Translations under genes and position numbers: made by a program
The notes under the pieces: generated by a model
The model's input: the letters and a program-made list of their open reading frames with translations, nothing else
Database searches by the model: none
What the model was told of the DNA's origin: nothing
Shown: positions 54,610 through 63,106 of the stretch, in pieces
Numbering within the stretch: the stretch's first letter is position 1
Layout of the letters: each line of letters starts with the position of its first letter
NCBI GenBank assembly: GCA_035541895.1
Contig: DATKMK010000022.1
Coordinates: forward strand, 21,710 to 85,709
DNA length: 64,000 bases
Reading direction: 5' to 3'
DNA from: DATKMK01 sp035541895
Lineage (GTDB): Bacteria > Desulfobacterota > Binatia > HRBIN30 > JACQVA1

Positions 54610-55274
54610 AGTTCTCCTCCTCTGGCTCCAAGTTGAGATACGGTACCGCCACGCCGCAAGGCGCGGATGAGCGTCGCGCGCAGCAGATCGAGTTCACCGC
54701 GCGGCACGATGCGATTGCGCCCCTGCAGGACCAAGTTGATCGCCAAGCCGGACAGCGACGAGATCGTGTAGCGTTCGAGCACCAGCCGCTGTGCCCGCGG
54801 CAGCGCGGAGTCGCCGAACAGCCGGGTCCACAGCCGATCCCACGCGCCAAGCATGCGGGCTTGCAGCGTTGGCATTTCGCGCGGCCGATGTTGAGGCAGA
54901 TAGTGCAGCAGAATTTCGAACGTGGTGCGATAGTGTGCGCTGCCAAAATGTTCCCACGCGCGTTCGATGAACATCGCGACTCGCTCGTCGACGCTGGCGG
55001 TGACGGGAAAGTCCTCGAAGCGGTCCGCGAAGCGGCTGAAGCTGTCCTCGATGACGGCGGCGAGAATGCCGTCCTTGCCGCCGAAGTGATGCTGCACCGC
55101 GCCCCACGTCATGCCGGCGCGCCGGGCGATGGCGCTGGCAGTGGTGCGCTGGAAGCCGACGTCGTCGATGGATTGCACCACCGCGTGTTTGATGCGTGCG
55201 CGGGTCTCGGCGCTGCGTTGCGCTTGGGTGCGCGGCGCTCGCGGCGTCATCTGAACTCGCGCGACCGCCGTCAT
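54558..55274 (-). CDS. TetR-family transcriptional regulator
   Basis: 238 residues. The N-terminal helix-turn-helix is ETRARIKHAVVQSIDDVGFQRTTASAIARRAGMTWGAVQHHFGGKDGIL. The C-terminal ligand domain is about 150 residues. An ATG at 55250 is an alternative start. Likely local repressor of the surrounding P450 gene run, sensing the substrate or a metabolite; target site not located. Confidence 0.9.
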   Translation of the reverse strand: MTAVARVQMTPRAPRTQAQRSAETRARIKHAVVQSIDDVGFQRTTASAIARRAGMTWGAVQHHFGGKDGILAAVIEDSFSRFADRFEDFPVTASVDERVAMFIERAWEHFGSAHYRTTFEILLHYLPQHRPREMPTLQARMLGAWDRLWTRLFGDSALPRAQRLVLERYTISSLSGLAINLVLQGRNRIVPRGELDLLRATLIRALRRGGTVSQLGARGGELWRSRHNAKRASRNSRR

Positions 55275-56134
55275 CGGCGCTTGTCATCCCGCAGTCCATA
55301 CACGCGCGCCATGAGTTGCTGGCACACCGCGGCGCCGGGCAAGGTCACGCCTTGCTCGCGCGCGAACGCCAGCGTGACGGCGAGGTCCTTCTCGGCGAGA
55401 TCGGTGAGGTTGCGCACCCTGGTTTGCAGTGCGGCGTCGTCGCGTTGCTGCTCGACGGTTTGCCGAAAGCGGACGAACGACGCGGTGGCGTCCGACAAGT
55501 ATCCGTTCGAGCGCGTGACTTCGATCAAGGGATCGAGCGAGCGGCCGCTCTGCGTCGCCAGGAGCGCCGCCTCGAACACCGCGAGGAAGCCCATATAGCC
55601 GATCAGGTTGTTGCACAGTTTGGTGACCGCGCCCGAACCCAACTCGCCGCAGTGGACGATCTGTTTGGCTGAGGCGGCGAGCACCGGCCGGCAGCGTTCG
55701 AGCAGGCGTGGGTCGCCGCCGACCATGTACGTCAGCGTTCCGCGCTGGGCGCCGGCGGCCGCCCCGGTCATCGGCGCATCGATCAGCCCGATGCCGCGGG
55801 CATCCGCGGCTCGTCCGATCTCCTGCACCGTGCGGGGAAGGATCGTGCTGTGGAGCGCGATGATCGCATCGGGTCGTGCATGCGCGATCACGCCGTCCGG
55901 GCCCAGCGTGACATGACGCACGTCGTTGTCGTCGCGAACGCAGACGCCGATCACCTCGCTCGCCGCCGCGACCGCGGCGCACGACTCGGCGGCGCGCGCG
56001 CCCAACTCGGTCAGCTCACGCCGCGCATCGGCGCGCACGTCGTAGACGATCGTCTCGAACCCGGCTTGCACCAAGCGTTGTGCCATCGGTTTGCCGATGT
56101 TGCCCAGGCCGATGAACCCGGCACGAATTGCCAT
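55271..56134 (-). CDS. 3-hydroxyisobutyrate-dehydrogenase-type NAD(P) oxidoreductase
   Basis: 287 residues. FIGLGNIGKPMAQRLVQAG is the Rossmann dinucleotide motif; DAPMTGAAAGAQRGTL and GSGAVTKLCNNLIGYMGFLAVFEAALLA carry the substrate-binding and catalytic Lys (GAVTKL.NN) of the beta-hydroxyacid dehydrogenase family. The TetR start overlaps its stop by four bases (ATGA). Acts on a small beta-hydroxyacid; identity unknown. Confidence 0.9.
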   Translation of the reverse strand: MAIRAGFIGLGNIGKPMAQRLVQAGFETIVYDVRADARRELTELGARAAESCAAVAAASEVIGVCVRDDNDVRHVTLGPDGVIAHARPDAIIALHSTILPRTVQEIGRAADARGIGLIDAPMTGAAAGAQRGTLTYMVGGDPRLLERCRPVLAASAKQIVHCGELGSGAVTKLCNNLIGYMGFLAVFEAALLATQSGRSLDPLIEVTRSNGYLSDATASFVRFRQTVEQQRDDAALQTRVRNLTDLAEKDLAVTLAFAREQGVTLPGAAVCQQLMARVYGLRDDKRR

Positions 56135-56240
56135 CGTTGCGCTCCGATCCGCGACCGCCGAATGTCGATGCAACGCTCCTACTACACTTTACATTGCAGG
56201 AGAAATGTTTTTTTCGCCGATCGGATCGGCGCCCGGCCAG

Positions 56241-57086
56241 TTATCCTTCTTTCGCCTGGCGGCGGACGATGTCGATGCCGGCGGGATCGACGAGCGCGCC
56301 GAACAGGCGCTGGTTGTGGTTGTGGCCGACGTGGTGCAAGCCGAACGCCGATTGGATCGCCGTCCACATGCCCATGGCGTCGAGGGTTTGATTCACCGAT
56401 TGCTTGGCCAGCGTGAGGCCGAAGCTGGACCGCTCGGCGATGTGCTGGGCGAGCGCGAGCGTCTCGGCTTCGAGGCGATCGCGCGGCACGACCTGGTTGA
56501 CCATGCCGCGTTGGAACGCCTCGGCTGCCGAGATCGCGCGACCGGTGAACAGCATCTCCTTGGCCAGACGCGCGCCGGCTTCGAACGGGTGCACGAAGTA
56601 CTCGTGGCCGTTGACGCCGAACGCCACCACCGGATCGGAGAAGCTGGCATCGTCGGAGCAGACAATCAGATCCATCGGCCAGACCAGCATGAGGCCGCCG
56701 GCGATGACCTTGCCCTGCACCTGCGCGATCGTTGGCTTGGGCAGATTGCGCCACCGCCAGCACAAGCCGACGTACATTTCGGCTTCGCGATGCATGTAGC
56801 CCTCGGCGCCAGGCTGATCGAAGCTCGCCCACGTGCCGACGGTCGGGAAGTGGCACATGTCGGGGTTGAGGTCGCGCAAATCGTGACCCGACGAGAAGTG
56901 CTTGCCGTCGGCAGCGAGGATGATCACGCGCACCGCAGGGTCCTGCGCGGCGCGGTCGAACGCTTGGTTCAACTCCGAGAGCAGGCGGTAGTCTTGCGCG
57001 TTGGCGGTTTCCGCGCGCGCCAAGACGATGCGAGCGACGCGCTCGGCGGGTTGTTCGTAACGAATGCGGGTCCACTCGGTGCTCAT
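56241..57086 (-). CDS. Enoyl-CoA hydratase/isomerase family protein
   Basis: 281 residues. FSSGHDLRDL and IAGGLMLVWPMDLIVCSDDASFSDPVVAFG show the crotonase oxyanion hole, but Glu of the first catalytic site is not in the common spot (HEYFVHPFEAGAR instead). A C-terminal helix bundle is complete. The length fits monofunctional crotonases of actinobacterial and Binatota-like catabolic clusters. Downstream of the LLM gene by 20 bases, same strand. Confidence 0.85.
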   Translation of the reverse strand: MSTEWTRIRYEQPAERVARIVLARAETANAQDYRLLSELNQAFDRAAQDPAVRVIILAADGKHFSSGHDLRDLNPDMCHFPTVGTWASFDQPGAEGYMHREAEMYVGLCWRWRNLPKPTIAQVQGKVIAGGLMLVWPMDLIVCSDDASFSDPVVAFGVNGHEYFVHPFEAGARLAKEMLFTGRAISAAEAFQRGMVNQVVPRDRLEAETLALAQHIAERSSFGLTLAKQSVNQTLDAMGMWTAIQSAFGLHHVGHNHNQRLFGALVDPAGIDIVRRQAKEG

Positions 57087-57106
57087 CGCGTCCTCCTGTG
57101 CGAGGT

Positions 57107-57973
57107 TCAGACCTTGGCGATCACCATGTCCGCGTACTGGCGGAGCAGATCGAGCTTCTGTTGTAGCGTTTGCGAATCAACCGGCTCGACGTACGGGTTG
57201 CGAAATCCGACGATGACGTCTGTGACGCCGACGTCTTCCAAGCGCCGCACCCCGTCGAGGTGGTACGCGTCGAGCGAGATGACGTGAATCTCGAACGGCG
57301 TGCGCTCGCGGCCGTAGTGTGTGCGCAGGTCCGCGAGTCGACGAATCATCGCCGGCAAATCGTCGCTGCCCGCGTGCATCCAGCCGTCGCCGACGCGGGC
57401 GGCGCGTTTCAACGCCGGCTCGGCGTGGCCGCCGATGAGAATCGGTACCGGTTCTGTCGGTACGGGGCACAGCTTGATGCTCGGGATGTCGTAGTGGCGG
57501 CCGTGAAACTGGTAGAAGCCGCCGCGCGTGAGGCCGCGGATGATTTCGATCATCTCGTCCATCCGCCGGCCGCGCGTCTGCCACTCCTGTCCGGTGACCT
57601 GGAAATCCTCGGGCCACGGGCTGGTGCCGACGCCGAAGCCGAAGCGGTTGCCGCTCAGCACCGCGACCGAGCTGACCGACTTCGCCACCAGCACCGGCTG
57701 ACGGATCGGCAACTTGACCACGAAGGTGGTGAAGCGCAGCCGCGTGGTCACCGCCGCCAGCGCCGGAATCAGCGTGAAGGGCTCGATGAACGGCTTGTCC
57801 TCGAGAAAATGTCGATCGCCGTCGGCGGTGTAGGGATATTTGCTGTCCGACACTTCGGGATAGCAAATGCTGTCGGGCACGATGAAAGAGGTCCACCCGC
57901 ATGCTTCCGCAGCTTGCGCCAGCGGGATGTAGTGCGTCGGATCGCACATCGACTCGGCATAGGAGAAGCGCAT
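57107..57973 (-). CDS. LLM-class F420-dependent oxidoreductase
   Basis: 288 residues, TIGR03619/TIGR03560-type luciferase-like barrel: FSYAESMCDPTHYIPLAQAAEACGWTSFIVPDSI, then TTRLRFTTFVVKLPIRQP and GNRFGFGVGTSPWPEDFQVTG. Presumably flavin/F420-linked oxidation of a hydrophobic ketone or alcohol. First gene of the minus-strand catabolic run; the 170-base upstream gap holds the probable promoter and GA-rich low-complexity sequence. Confidence 0.9.
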   Translation of the reverse strand: MRFSYAESMCDPTHYIPLAQAAEACGWTSFIVPDSICYPEVSDSKYPYTADGDRHFLEDKPFIEPFTLIPALAAVTTRLRFTTFVVKLPIRQPVLVAKSVSSVAVLSGNRFGFGVGTSPWPEDFQVTGQEWQTRGRRMDEMIEIIRGLTRGGFYQFHGRHYDIPSIKLCPVPTEPVPILIGGHAEPALKRAARVGDGWMHAGSDDLPAMIRRLADLRTHYGRERTPFEIHVISLDAYHLDGVRRLEDVGVTDVIVGFRNPYVEPVDSQTLQQKLDLLRQYADMVIAKV

Positions 57974-58141
57974 GGATCACTCCCGGTTTGATGGTTGTTC
58001 GCCGCGCACCATATCTTCAGGTGGTCGCTGCCTGCAATGCGTTGAGCGTGGCAGCGGCGGCAAATGGGAAATCGGAAACCGGAGATCGAAAACCGTAAGC
58101 CGAAGACCCAAGACGAGCGACCCGAAACCAGAGACCAATGA
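57974..58141. other. Intergenic low-complexity region with GAAACCGGAGA-like iterations
   Basis: Between the LLM gene and the divergent phosphoesterase. From about 58060 the sequence repeats short GGAAAtCGGAAACCGGAGATCGAAAACCG-type units imperfectly, ending at the ATG of the phosphoesterase. Promoters for both genes are expected here. No conserved signal identified. Confidence 0.4.
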
Positions 58142-59539
58142 ATGTTGACCACGGTCGCGATGGGTGTAGCCTTGATCGCGATTCTCACGATCGGGGTGGG
58201 TCGTTCAATGTTCCGTCGTCCTACACGCTACGTTTCCACAGCCACCCGCTGCGTGACCGTTGGGCAAGTGCTGCTCAATGCGACATTGCTCTCGACCGGC
58301 GTATGGTTGATGTGGTCGGGGATTCGGCTGGCGCTGTTCGTGGTGGCGCTGGTGCCGTTGGCGTTCGTTCCGTTCTCCTACGCGCGCGTCCGACTGCATC
58401 GGTTGATCGAGGGGCACTTCAATCGATTCGCGATGTGGACGGTGGTCGCGATCGGTCTTGGCTGCGATGCGATCATGGCGGCGCAGATGGTGACCGCGCG
58501 TCAAATGCGGCCGCCGGCCGTCGTGTCGGGTTTCGGCATCACGTGGGTCGGCGCGGTGTGGTTCAGTGCCCACGCCTTGCTGCTGCTCGGGTACGGACTC
58601 CTCGCGGTTGCCCGCGGCTCGCGCCGAACGCTTTGGAAGCTCGTGCCGTCGCGTCCCGCGGTCGCGCGACCCGATGAGCGATCGCTCGCGCGCCGCGAGT
58701 TGTTGCAGAGAGTCGGCTTGGTTGGAGCGGCGTTGCCCTTCGGTGTTTCGCTGTCGAGCGCGCGACTGTCGTACGACTTCCGCGTCGAGCAGCGCGAGAT
58801 CGTGCTGCCGCTCTGGCCCGCTGCGCTCGACGGCCTGCGGATCGTGCATTTGTCCGACATTCACGTCGGCGGTTCAATGGATCGCCGGCGTGTGCTGCGC
58901 GTGGCCGCGCTGGCCAACCAGTGTCGCCCTGATCTGGTGCTACACACCGGGGATTTTCTCACGCATCGTGCCGGCGACTTCGACGCCCCGTTGTACGAAG
59001 CGGTCGCCCGCATCCAGGCACCGCACGGCCAATTCGCGTGTCTGGGCAACCACGACTTCGACGATCCGCAACGGTTGGAGCGACGCTTACGTGAGAGCGG
59101 GGTGATCGTGCTGCGCAACCGAATGGTTGCGATTGTGGTGCGCGGCGAGGCGCTCGAAATCGCCGGCCTCGATTTTCAACATGATCGCTTGCAGCGCGCC
59201 GCGGTGCAGCAGCGCATCATTGAGAGTTGGGGACCGCGAGGCCGCGCACCACGCATTCTGCTCGACCACGATCCCACCATGTTCGCCGCGTTACCCGACG
59301 GCTGCGCCGATCTCGTGCTCTCCGGCCACACGCACGGCGGCCACATCGGCGTCCAACTCGACTCGTCGCACGCGATCACACTCGTCGGCCTTGCCGGCTT
59401 TCCCGATCAAGGCCTGTTCAGCCGCGGCGACTTGCGCATGTACGTCACCCGCTGCGTCGGGTTTTACGGTTACCCGATGCGCATCGGTATCCCGCCGGAG
59501 ATCGCTCTGTTGATCCTGCGCTCCCCCCGACCGATCTGA
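58142..59539 (+). CDS. Membrane-anchored metallophosphoesterase
   Basis: 465 residues. Four or five N-terminal membrane segments (residues 1-160), then RRELLQRVGLVGAALPFG, a hydrophobic tether. The calcineurin-like domain has all five blocks: HLSDIHVGG, LHTGDFLTHR, CLGNHDFD, ILLDHDP, and SGHTHGGH. Similar to YaeI/LpxH-type phosphodiesterases. Likely hydrolyses a phosphoester at the membrane. Confidence 0.9.
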   Translation: MLTTVAMGVALIAILTIGVGRSMFRRPTRYVSTATRCVTVGQVLLNATLLSTGVWLMWSGIRLALFVVALVPLAFVPFSYARVRLHRLIEGHFNRFAMWTVVAIGLGCDAIMAAQMVTARQMRPPAVVSGFGITWVGAVWFSAHALLLLGYGLLAVARGSRRTLWKLVPSRPAVARPDERSLARRELLQRVGLVGAALPFGVSLSSARLSYDFRVEQREIVLPLWPAALDGLRIVHLSDIHVGGSMDRRRVLRVAALANQCRPDLVLHTGDFLTHRAGDFDAPLYEAVARIQAPHGQFACLGNHDFDDPQRLERRLRESGVIVLRNRMVAIVVRGEALEIAGLDFQHDRLQRAAVQQRIIESWGPRGRAPRILLDHDPTMFAALPDGCADLVLSGHTHGGHIGVQLDSSHAITLVGLAGFPDQGLFSRGDLRMYVTRCVGFYGYPMRIGIPPEIALLILRSPRPI

Positions 59540-59723
59540 CGACCTTCATCCCAACGTTCCAAGTCGAGCCGTGCGGCTTCGGCTCCGCGCCCGTTAGTTT
59601 CGAAGAGCTAGGGTCGCGTCGCTCTCGCGCGGCGCTGCGCCAACGCGGATCGCTTGAATCGCCAGCCAGCTCGACTCAGGACACGGATGACGTCCGTTGC
59701 CGTGCATGACGGCAGACGGGTAC

Positions 59724-60017
59724 TCATGCTTTCGCGAGGCTCACCGACATGCGGTGCGCGATGAGGTAGCCGTGTTCGACCGGGATTTGCTCGCCGTCCT
59801 CACGGAGGCATTCCAGGTAACCGCGGATGGCATCCTGGGCCATTGCACACGCCTCCTCGAAGGTATCGCCCTCAGTGTGCAGACCCGGCAGCGCGAGCAC
59901 ACTAACGACGTAGCCGCCTTCCTCAGCTGGTTCGAAGCTGACGGTGTACTCGTACTGCGCACCGCGCAGTGTCGCCGTGCACTTCGCCTTGGTTGTTCTT
60001 GTCTTTGCCTTCGCCAT
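59724..60017 (-). CDS. Orphan HicB-like antitoxin
   Basis: 97 residues. YTVSFEPAEEGGYVVSVLALPGLHTEGDTFEEACAMAQDAIRGYLECLREDGEQIPVE is the HicB fold. The N-terminus is an added basic segment. No HicA gene is seen within 300 bases on either side. It lies just outside the left repeat of the tRNA-Leu island. Confidence 0.85.
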   Translation of the reverse strand: MAKAKTRTTKAKCTATLRGAQYEYTVSFEPAEEGGYVVSVLALPGLHTEGDTFEEACAMAQDAIRGYLECLREDGEQIPVEHGYLIAHRMSVSLAKA

Positions 60018-60100
60018 TGATGGTCAGTGTAGCGTGCGTCACCGCCCTTGAAGTCGAGGTGCGCCGCCGTGCGGCAACCACTATCTCAGGGAGCAGGAAC

Positions 60101-60125
60101 AGTGCGAAAGGGGGGACTTGAACCC
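60101..60125 (-). repeat. Distal copy of the tRNA-Leu 3' end (att-like direct repeat)
   Basis: 25 bases identical to 63861-63885, which lie within and just past the 3' end of tRNA-Leu(CAG), including half the T-arm and the acceptor strand. This is the usual trace of site-specific integration into a tRNA gene. The following bases (AACCCGAAAA) no longer match. Confidence 0.8.
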
Positions 60126-60374
60126 GAAAAAGGGGTTGAAATGATTGAAGAATTTCGCGGTCGGTGTTGCACTGTGTGGCGCCTTGTGGCGTAGATTGGC
60201 CCCCCGGGGGCCAATCCCGTGGTTGGTTGTCTATCGATGGGCTTTCTCCACGCGAATGTCACCAGAGGTTATTCCAAGATTTAACGGCGCCACGCGCCGA
60301 ATCGAGTTCGATGGTGTTCTTGAAGCGCTCCGCGAGCGGCCGGTTCACCCGGTGACCACCGGACTCAGGGGCGC

Positions 60375-60480
60375 GGTCGGTGTTGGACCCGCGGCCAGAA
60401 GCCACGAGGTGGTACGGGGATCTGGAGGCGCTGACACGGCTTCGACAAGCCGCGACCGGAGAGCCCCCACCGTCCTCGAA
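60375..60480 (-). pseudogene. Remnant of a C-terminal domain duplicated from the ankyrin-like gene
   Basis: The minus strand reads WGLSGRGLSKPCQRLQIPVP then PRGFWPRVQH, a helix-turn-helix-like tail. The nucleotide sequence (60381-60472) matches 61504-61596 over about 92 bases with few differences. Upstream of the tail nothing of the gene remains. Here the key homopolymer has five Gs, keeping the frame. The rest of 60126-60541 shows no gene. Confidence 0.6.
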
Positions 60481-60541
60481 AACGTTCGGATGTGCAGGTA
60501 TGATCGGGGACGCAGATAACTGATAGGCAGGAGGGACGTCC

Positions 60542-60853
60542 ATGACGAAGAGTGCACTGAAGGTGCGCCACCCGCACATCGTGGCTCGAAGGGGGTACTG
60601 CGGGGGAAGCCCGGTGATCGCAGGAACGAAATTTCCGGTGCGCTCCGTCGTGAACTACGTCTTGCGGCAGGGCATGGCCCCCGAAGAGCTGGTTGCCGAA
60701 TTCCGCCATCTCACGCTCGCACAAATCCATGATGCGCTTTCCTACTATTATGACCATCAGGGTGAGGTCGAGCGGGACATAGCCGCCAACACCGAGACCA
60801 GCGTGCGTTCGCAGCTGGGGGCTGCGCGTGGCAATTCGCCTGCTACTCGATGA
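60542..60853 (+). CDS. DUF433 antitoxin-like protein
   Basis: 103 residues. HPHIVARRGYCGGSPVIAGTKFPVRSVVNYVLRQGMAPEELVAEFRHLTLAQIHDALSYYYDHQGEV is the DUF433 winged-helix fold, the antitoxin paired with DUF5615 PIN-like toxins. The ATG has AGGAGG 9 bases upstream. It overlaps the toxin start by 26 bases. Confidence 0.88.
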   Translation: MTKSALKVRHPHIVARRGYCGGSPVIAGTKFPVRSVVNYVLRQGMAPEELVAEFRHLTLAQIHDALSYYYDHQGEVERDIAANTETSVRSQLGAARGNSPATR

Positions 60854-61178
60854 GGATGTTCGGCCGTTGCTGGCGCAGACTCTTCGGCAACGGGGTTTCG
60901 ATGCCCGGCACGTCGACGAGCTGAGGCGAAGCGGCCTCAGCGATCCGGAGCAGCTAGCCTTCGCCGCCAAGCAGCGACGGGCATTCCTCACGCACAATAT
61001 TCGCGACTTCGTGCTGCTCGATCGCGAGTACCGGACGAGGAGCCAGACCCACTACGGCATCCTGGTGTGCGATCAAGTGCCCTTTCGCGAGTTGCTTCGG
61101 CGTACCTTGCGGTGCCTGGATCGAGCGTCGGAAGCGGAGATCCGCAACCAGGTCCTCTGGCTTCAGGACTTCAAGTAG
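60828..61178 (+). CDS. DUF5615 PIN-like toxin
   Basis: 116 residues from a GTG. RLLLDEDVRPLLAQTLRQRGFDARHV opens with the first acidic pair; LSDPEQLAFAAKQRRAFLTHNIRDFVLLD carries the second set (D and T-x-N-x-x-D). This is the DUF5615 family of PIN-like RNases. Overlap with the DUF433 gene gives a standard antitoxin-toxin operon. The next 240 bases on this strand show no gene. Confidence 0.88.
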   Translation: MAIRLLLDEDVRPLLAQTLRQRGFDARHVDELRRSGLSDPEQLAFAAKQRRAFLTHNIRDFVLLDREYRTRSQTHYGILVCDQVPFRELLRRTLRCLDRASEAEIRNQVLWLQDFK

Positions 61179-61455
61179 CCCCATCGAGCGACGTGAGGTT
61201 TGGGTCATGCAAAACGGTCTCTCCTCGGACGGTAGAGGCAGGCCCTTTGACTTCTGATGACGCCGCGCCCCTGGTCGTAATTTTTGCGAGCCTGAAGCAA
61301 ACGGCAGCGCGCTACTGCCGGTTTCGAGGGCGTCTTGCCTTGGGGCGCTTCAACCTTCACTGGATTCGCGAGAGACATGCGTGGGAGGAGGGGGAAGGTT
61401 GACGTCGCAGTAGGCTCTCGTTCACTCCGGCACACGAATCACGATCTCTACGGCT

Positions 61456-62982
61456 TCACCGGACGGGAGCTCGGGAAGACGCGGTCGACGCATTTTCTGA
61501 CCATGTTGGACCCGCGCCCAGAAGCCGCGAGGCGGCACGGGGATCTGAAGGCGCTGACACGCCTTCGACAAGCCGCGACCGGAGAGCCCCCCACTGTTTG
61601 GCTAGTTTCTCGACGGGCTCGGTCCAGACTTGCTCGAAGAGCGTCGCTCGATCGAGGCGGATCTCTCGACCGTCGACGTGCCACGGACCGATACGCGCAG
61701 AGTATGGAAGCCGAGGCTTTGCTTGTGGAACCTCGACGCCGAATTTGGCGAGGACCTCCCGTGATCGCGTTGGTCGCACTTGGTCGAAGTGCCGCCGGTC
61801 TTCGGGTGGCGGCGGAATGAACCCGACTTTCTTCATGCGTGCGCGCATCGTGGGTGTTCGGCCGAGCGCCTCAAGGATCGCCTGGGAGCAGTAGTCACGC
61901 GTCGCAAGAATCTTCATGACATCGACCAACGTGCTGTCTGACATCCTTAGCAGCGAACGACGCACCCAAGCGATCTGCTCCCCGGAGCTTGTCTCCCATC
62001 GTACTCCGACTTCGAAGAGGCAGCGCAGCGGATCGACCGATTGCTGCTGACCGAACGGTGGTATCTCTAGCCAGCGTAGGTGTGACTGGATGACGTCTCC
62101 GGGGTTGTTCGGCAGGGCGAAGCGGGCCAGGAACTTCACCACATAGCCGGTTCGCGCCATGCGGTAGAGGTCGTCGAACGAATCGCGAGTGGGGTCAGGT
62201 CCGAGCCTCTCCAGAATCTTCAAATTGCCGGTGCGACAGGCCTCCTCGATCGCGGACCAGCCAAGAAAACGGTCCTCGTCATCTTGCTCGCTATTGTCAG
62301 CGTCAAGGTCGCTCGGGAAGCGAAAACTCGGGGCCGGCGCATGGGGATCGGCACCCGCCCAGAGGCACAGTAGTACGCCCTTTTCGTTGTCCTCTTCCGT
62401 GTGGTGCAAGAGCGCAATGTTCAATTGGCGTTGAAAGCCCGGATCGTGCTCACGCTGTCGCCTCGCAAATCCGAACAACGGCTTGTTGCTGGTGTGATAG
62501 GCGAGCGCTTCTGCCAGCGCATGACCTTCGGTGAGATCGACACCGAGTGCCTGAAATCGATTCCAGAGGTCCGAATTGTAACTGTCGAAGAGGTCGCTGA
62601 GGGACACCCGGTGCACGTCGGCCCCCCACTCGAGGAGCATGTTCACCAGATCCCAGCGCCGCGATCGAATCGCGAGATCAAGCGGGCAACGCACTTCGAG
62701 GTTAGGGTCGTAGCCGTTGCACAGGAGAAGCAAGACCAGCGAATGATTTCTGGCGTCGAGAGCGATCTCAAGAGCCGAGTTCAGGCGCCGCCTTTTGATC
62801 GTAATGCCTTGGGTCACCTGGAGCGGTCGGCCCGCCTGAATCCAGCGCTCGACGTCATAGAGACGACCATCACGGCAGAGCTGATGGAGTTCGGTCAGCG
62901 TCGCCAGATCTGAGGTCGTCAGCGAGGGAAACCTGGCAGCACCGGCTTTCTGATCGGATCGTGGGTCAATGAATGCCGTCAT
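61456..62982 (-). CDS. Large ankyrin-like repeat protein, frameshifted near its end
   Basis: 508 residues as read. The N-terminal half has ankyrin-like helix pairs (SALEIALDARNHSLVLLLLCNGYDPN, PLDLAIRSRRWDLVNMLLEWGADVH). The middle (WSAIEEACRTGNLKILERL) is similar. Near 61592 the tract LFEQVWTEPVEKLAKQWG should continue LSGRGLSKACQRLQIPVPPRG, a helix-turn-helix-like motif. A sixth G (CCCCCC on the plus strand, 61587-61592) shifts the frame to ALRSRLVEG. Restoring five Gs extends the gene to a stop at 61422. Function unknown; protein-protein contact likely. Confidence 0.75.
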   Translation of the reverse strand: MTAFIDPRSDQKAGAARFPSLTTSDLATLTELHQLCRDGRLYDVERWIQAGRPLQVTQGITIKRRRLNSALEIALDARNHSLVLLLLCNGYDPNLEVRCPLDLAIRSRRWDLVNMLLEWGADVHRVSLSDLFDSYNSDLWNRFQALGVDLTEGHALAEALAYHTSNKPLFGFARRQREHDPGFQRQLNIALLHHTEEDNEKGVLLCLWAGADPHAPAPSFRFPSDLDADNSEQDDEDRFLGWSAIEEACRTGNLKILERLGPDPTRDSFDDLYRMARTGYVVKFLARFALPNNPGDVIQSHLRWLEIPPFGQQQSVDPLRCLFEVGVRWETSSGEQIAWVRRSLLRMSDSTLVDVMKILATRDYCSQAILEALGRTPTMRARMKKVGFIPPPPEDRRHFDQVRPTRSREVLAKFGVEVPQAKPRLPYSARIGPWHVDGREIRLDRATLFEQVWTEPVEKLAKQWGALRSRLVEGVSAPSDPRAASRLLGAGPTWSENASTASSRAPVR

Positions 62983-63106
62983 TGGTATCGCGACTAGATA
63001 CCATCACAAGGGTTGTTCGTCTCGAAGCGATGCGGTTAAGTCACTTCAGCGCTCTGGTGGACGGCATGCTGCCGAGGCTGGGGTTGTCTGGATGCGGAAA
63101 CTCGAT

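Noticed and set aside
60126..60541. Second tRNA or tRNA pseudogene left of the TA pair
   Set aside because: Only the 25-bp 3'-end duplicate is present; the remaining cloverleaf is absent.
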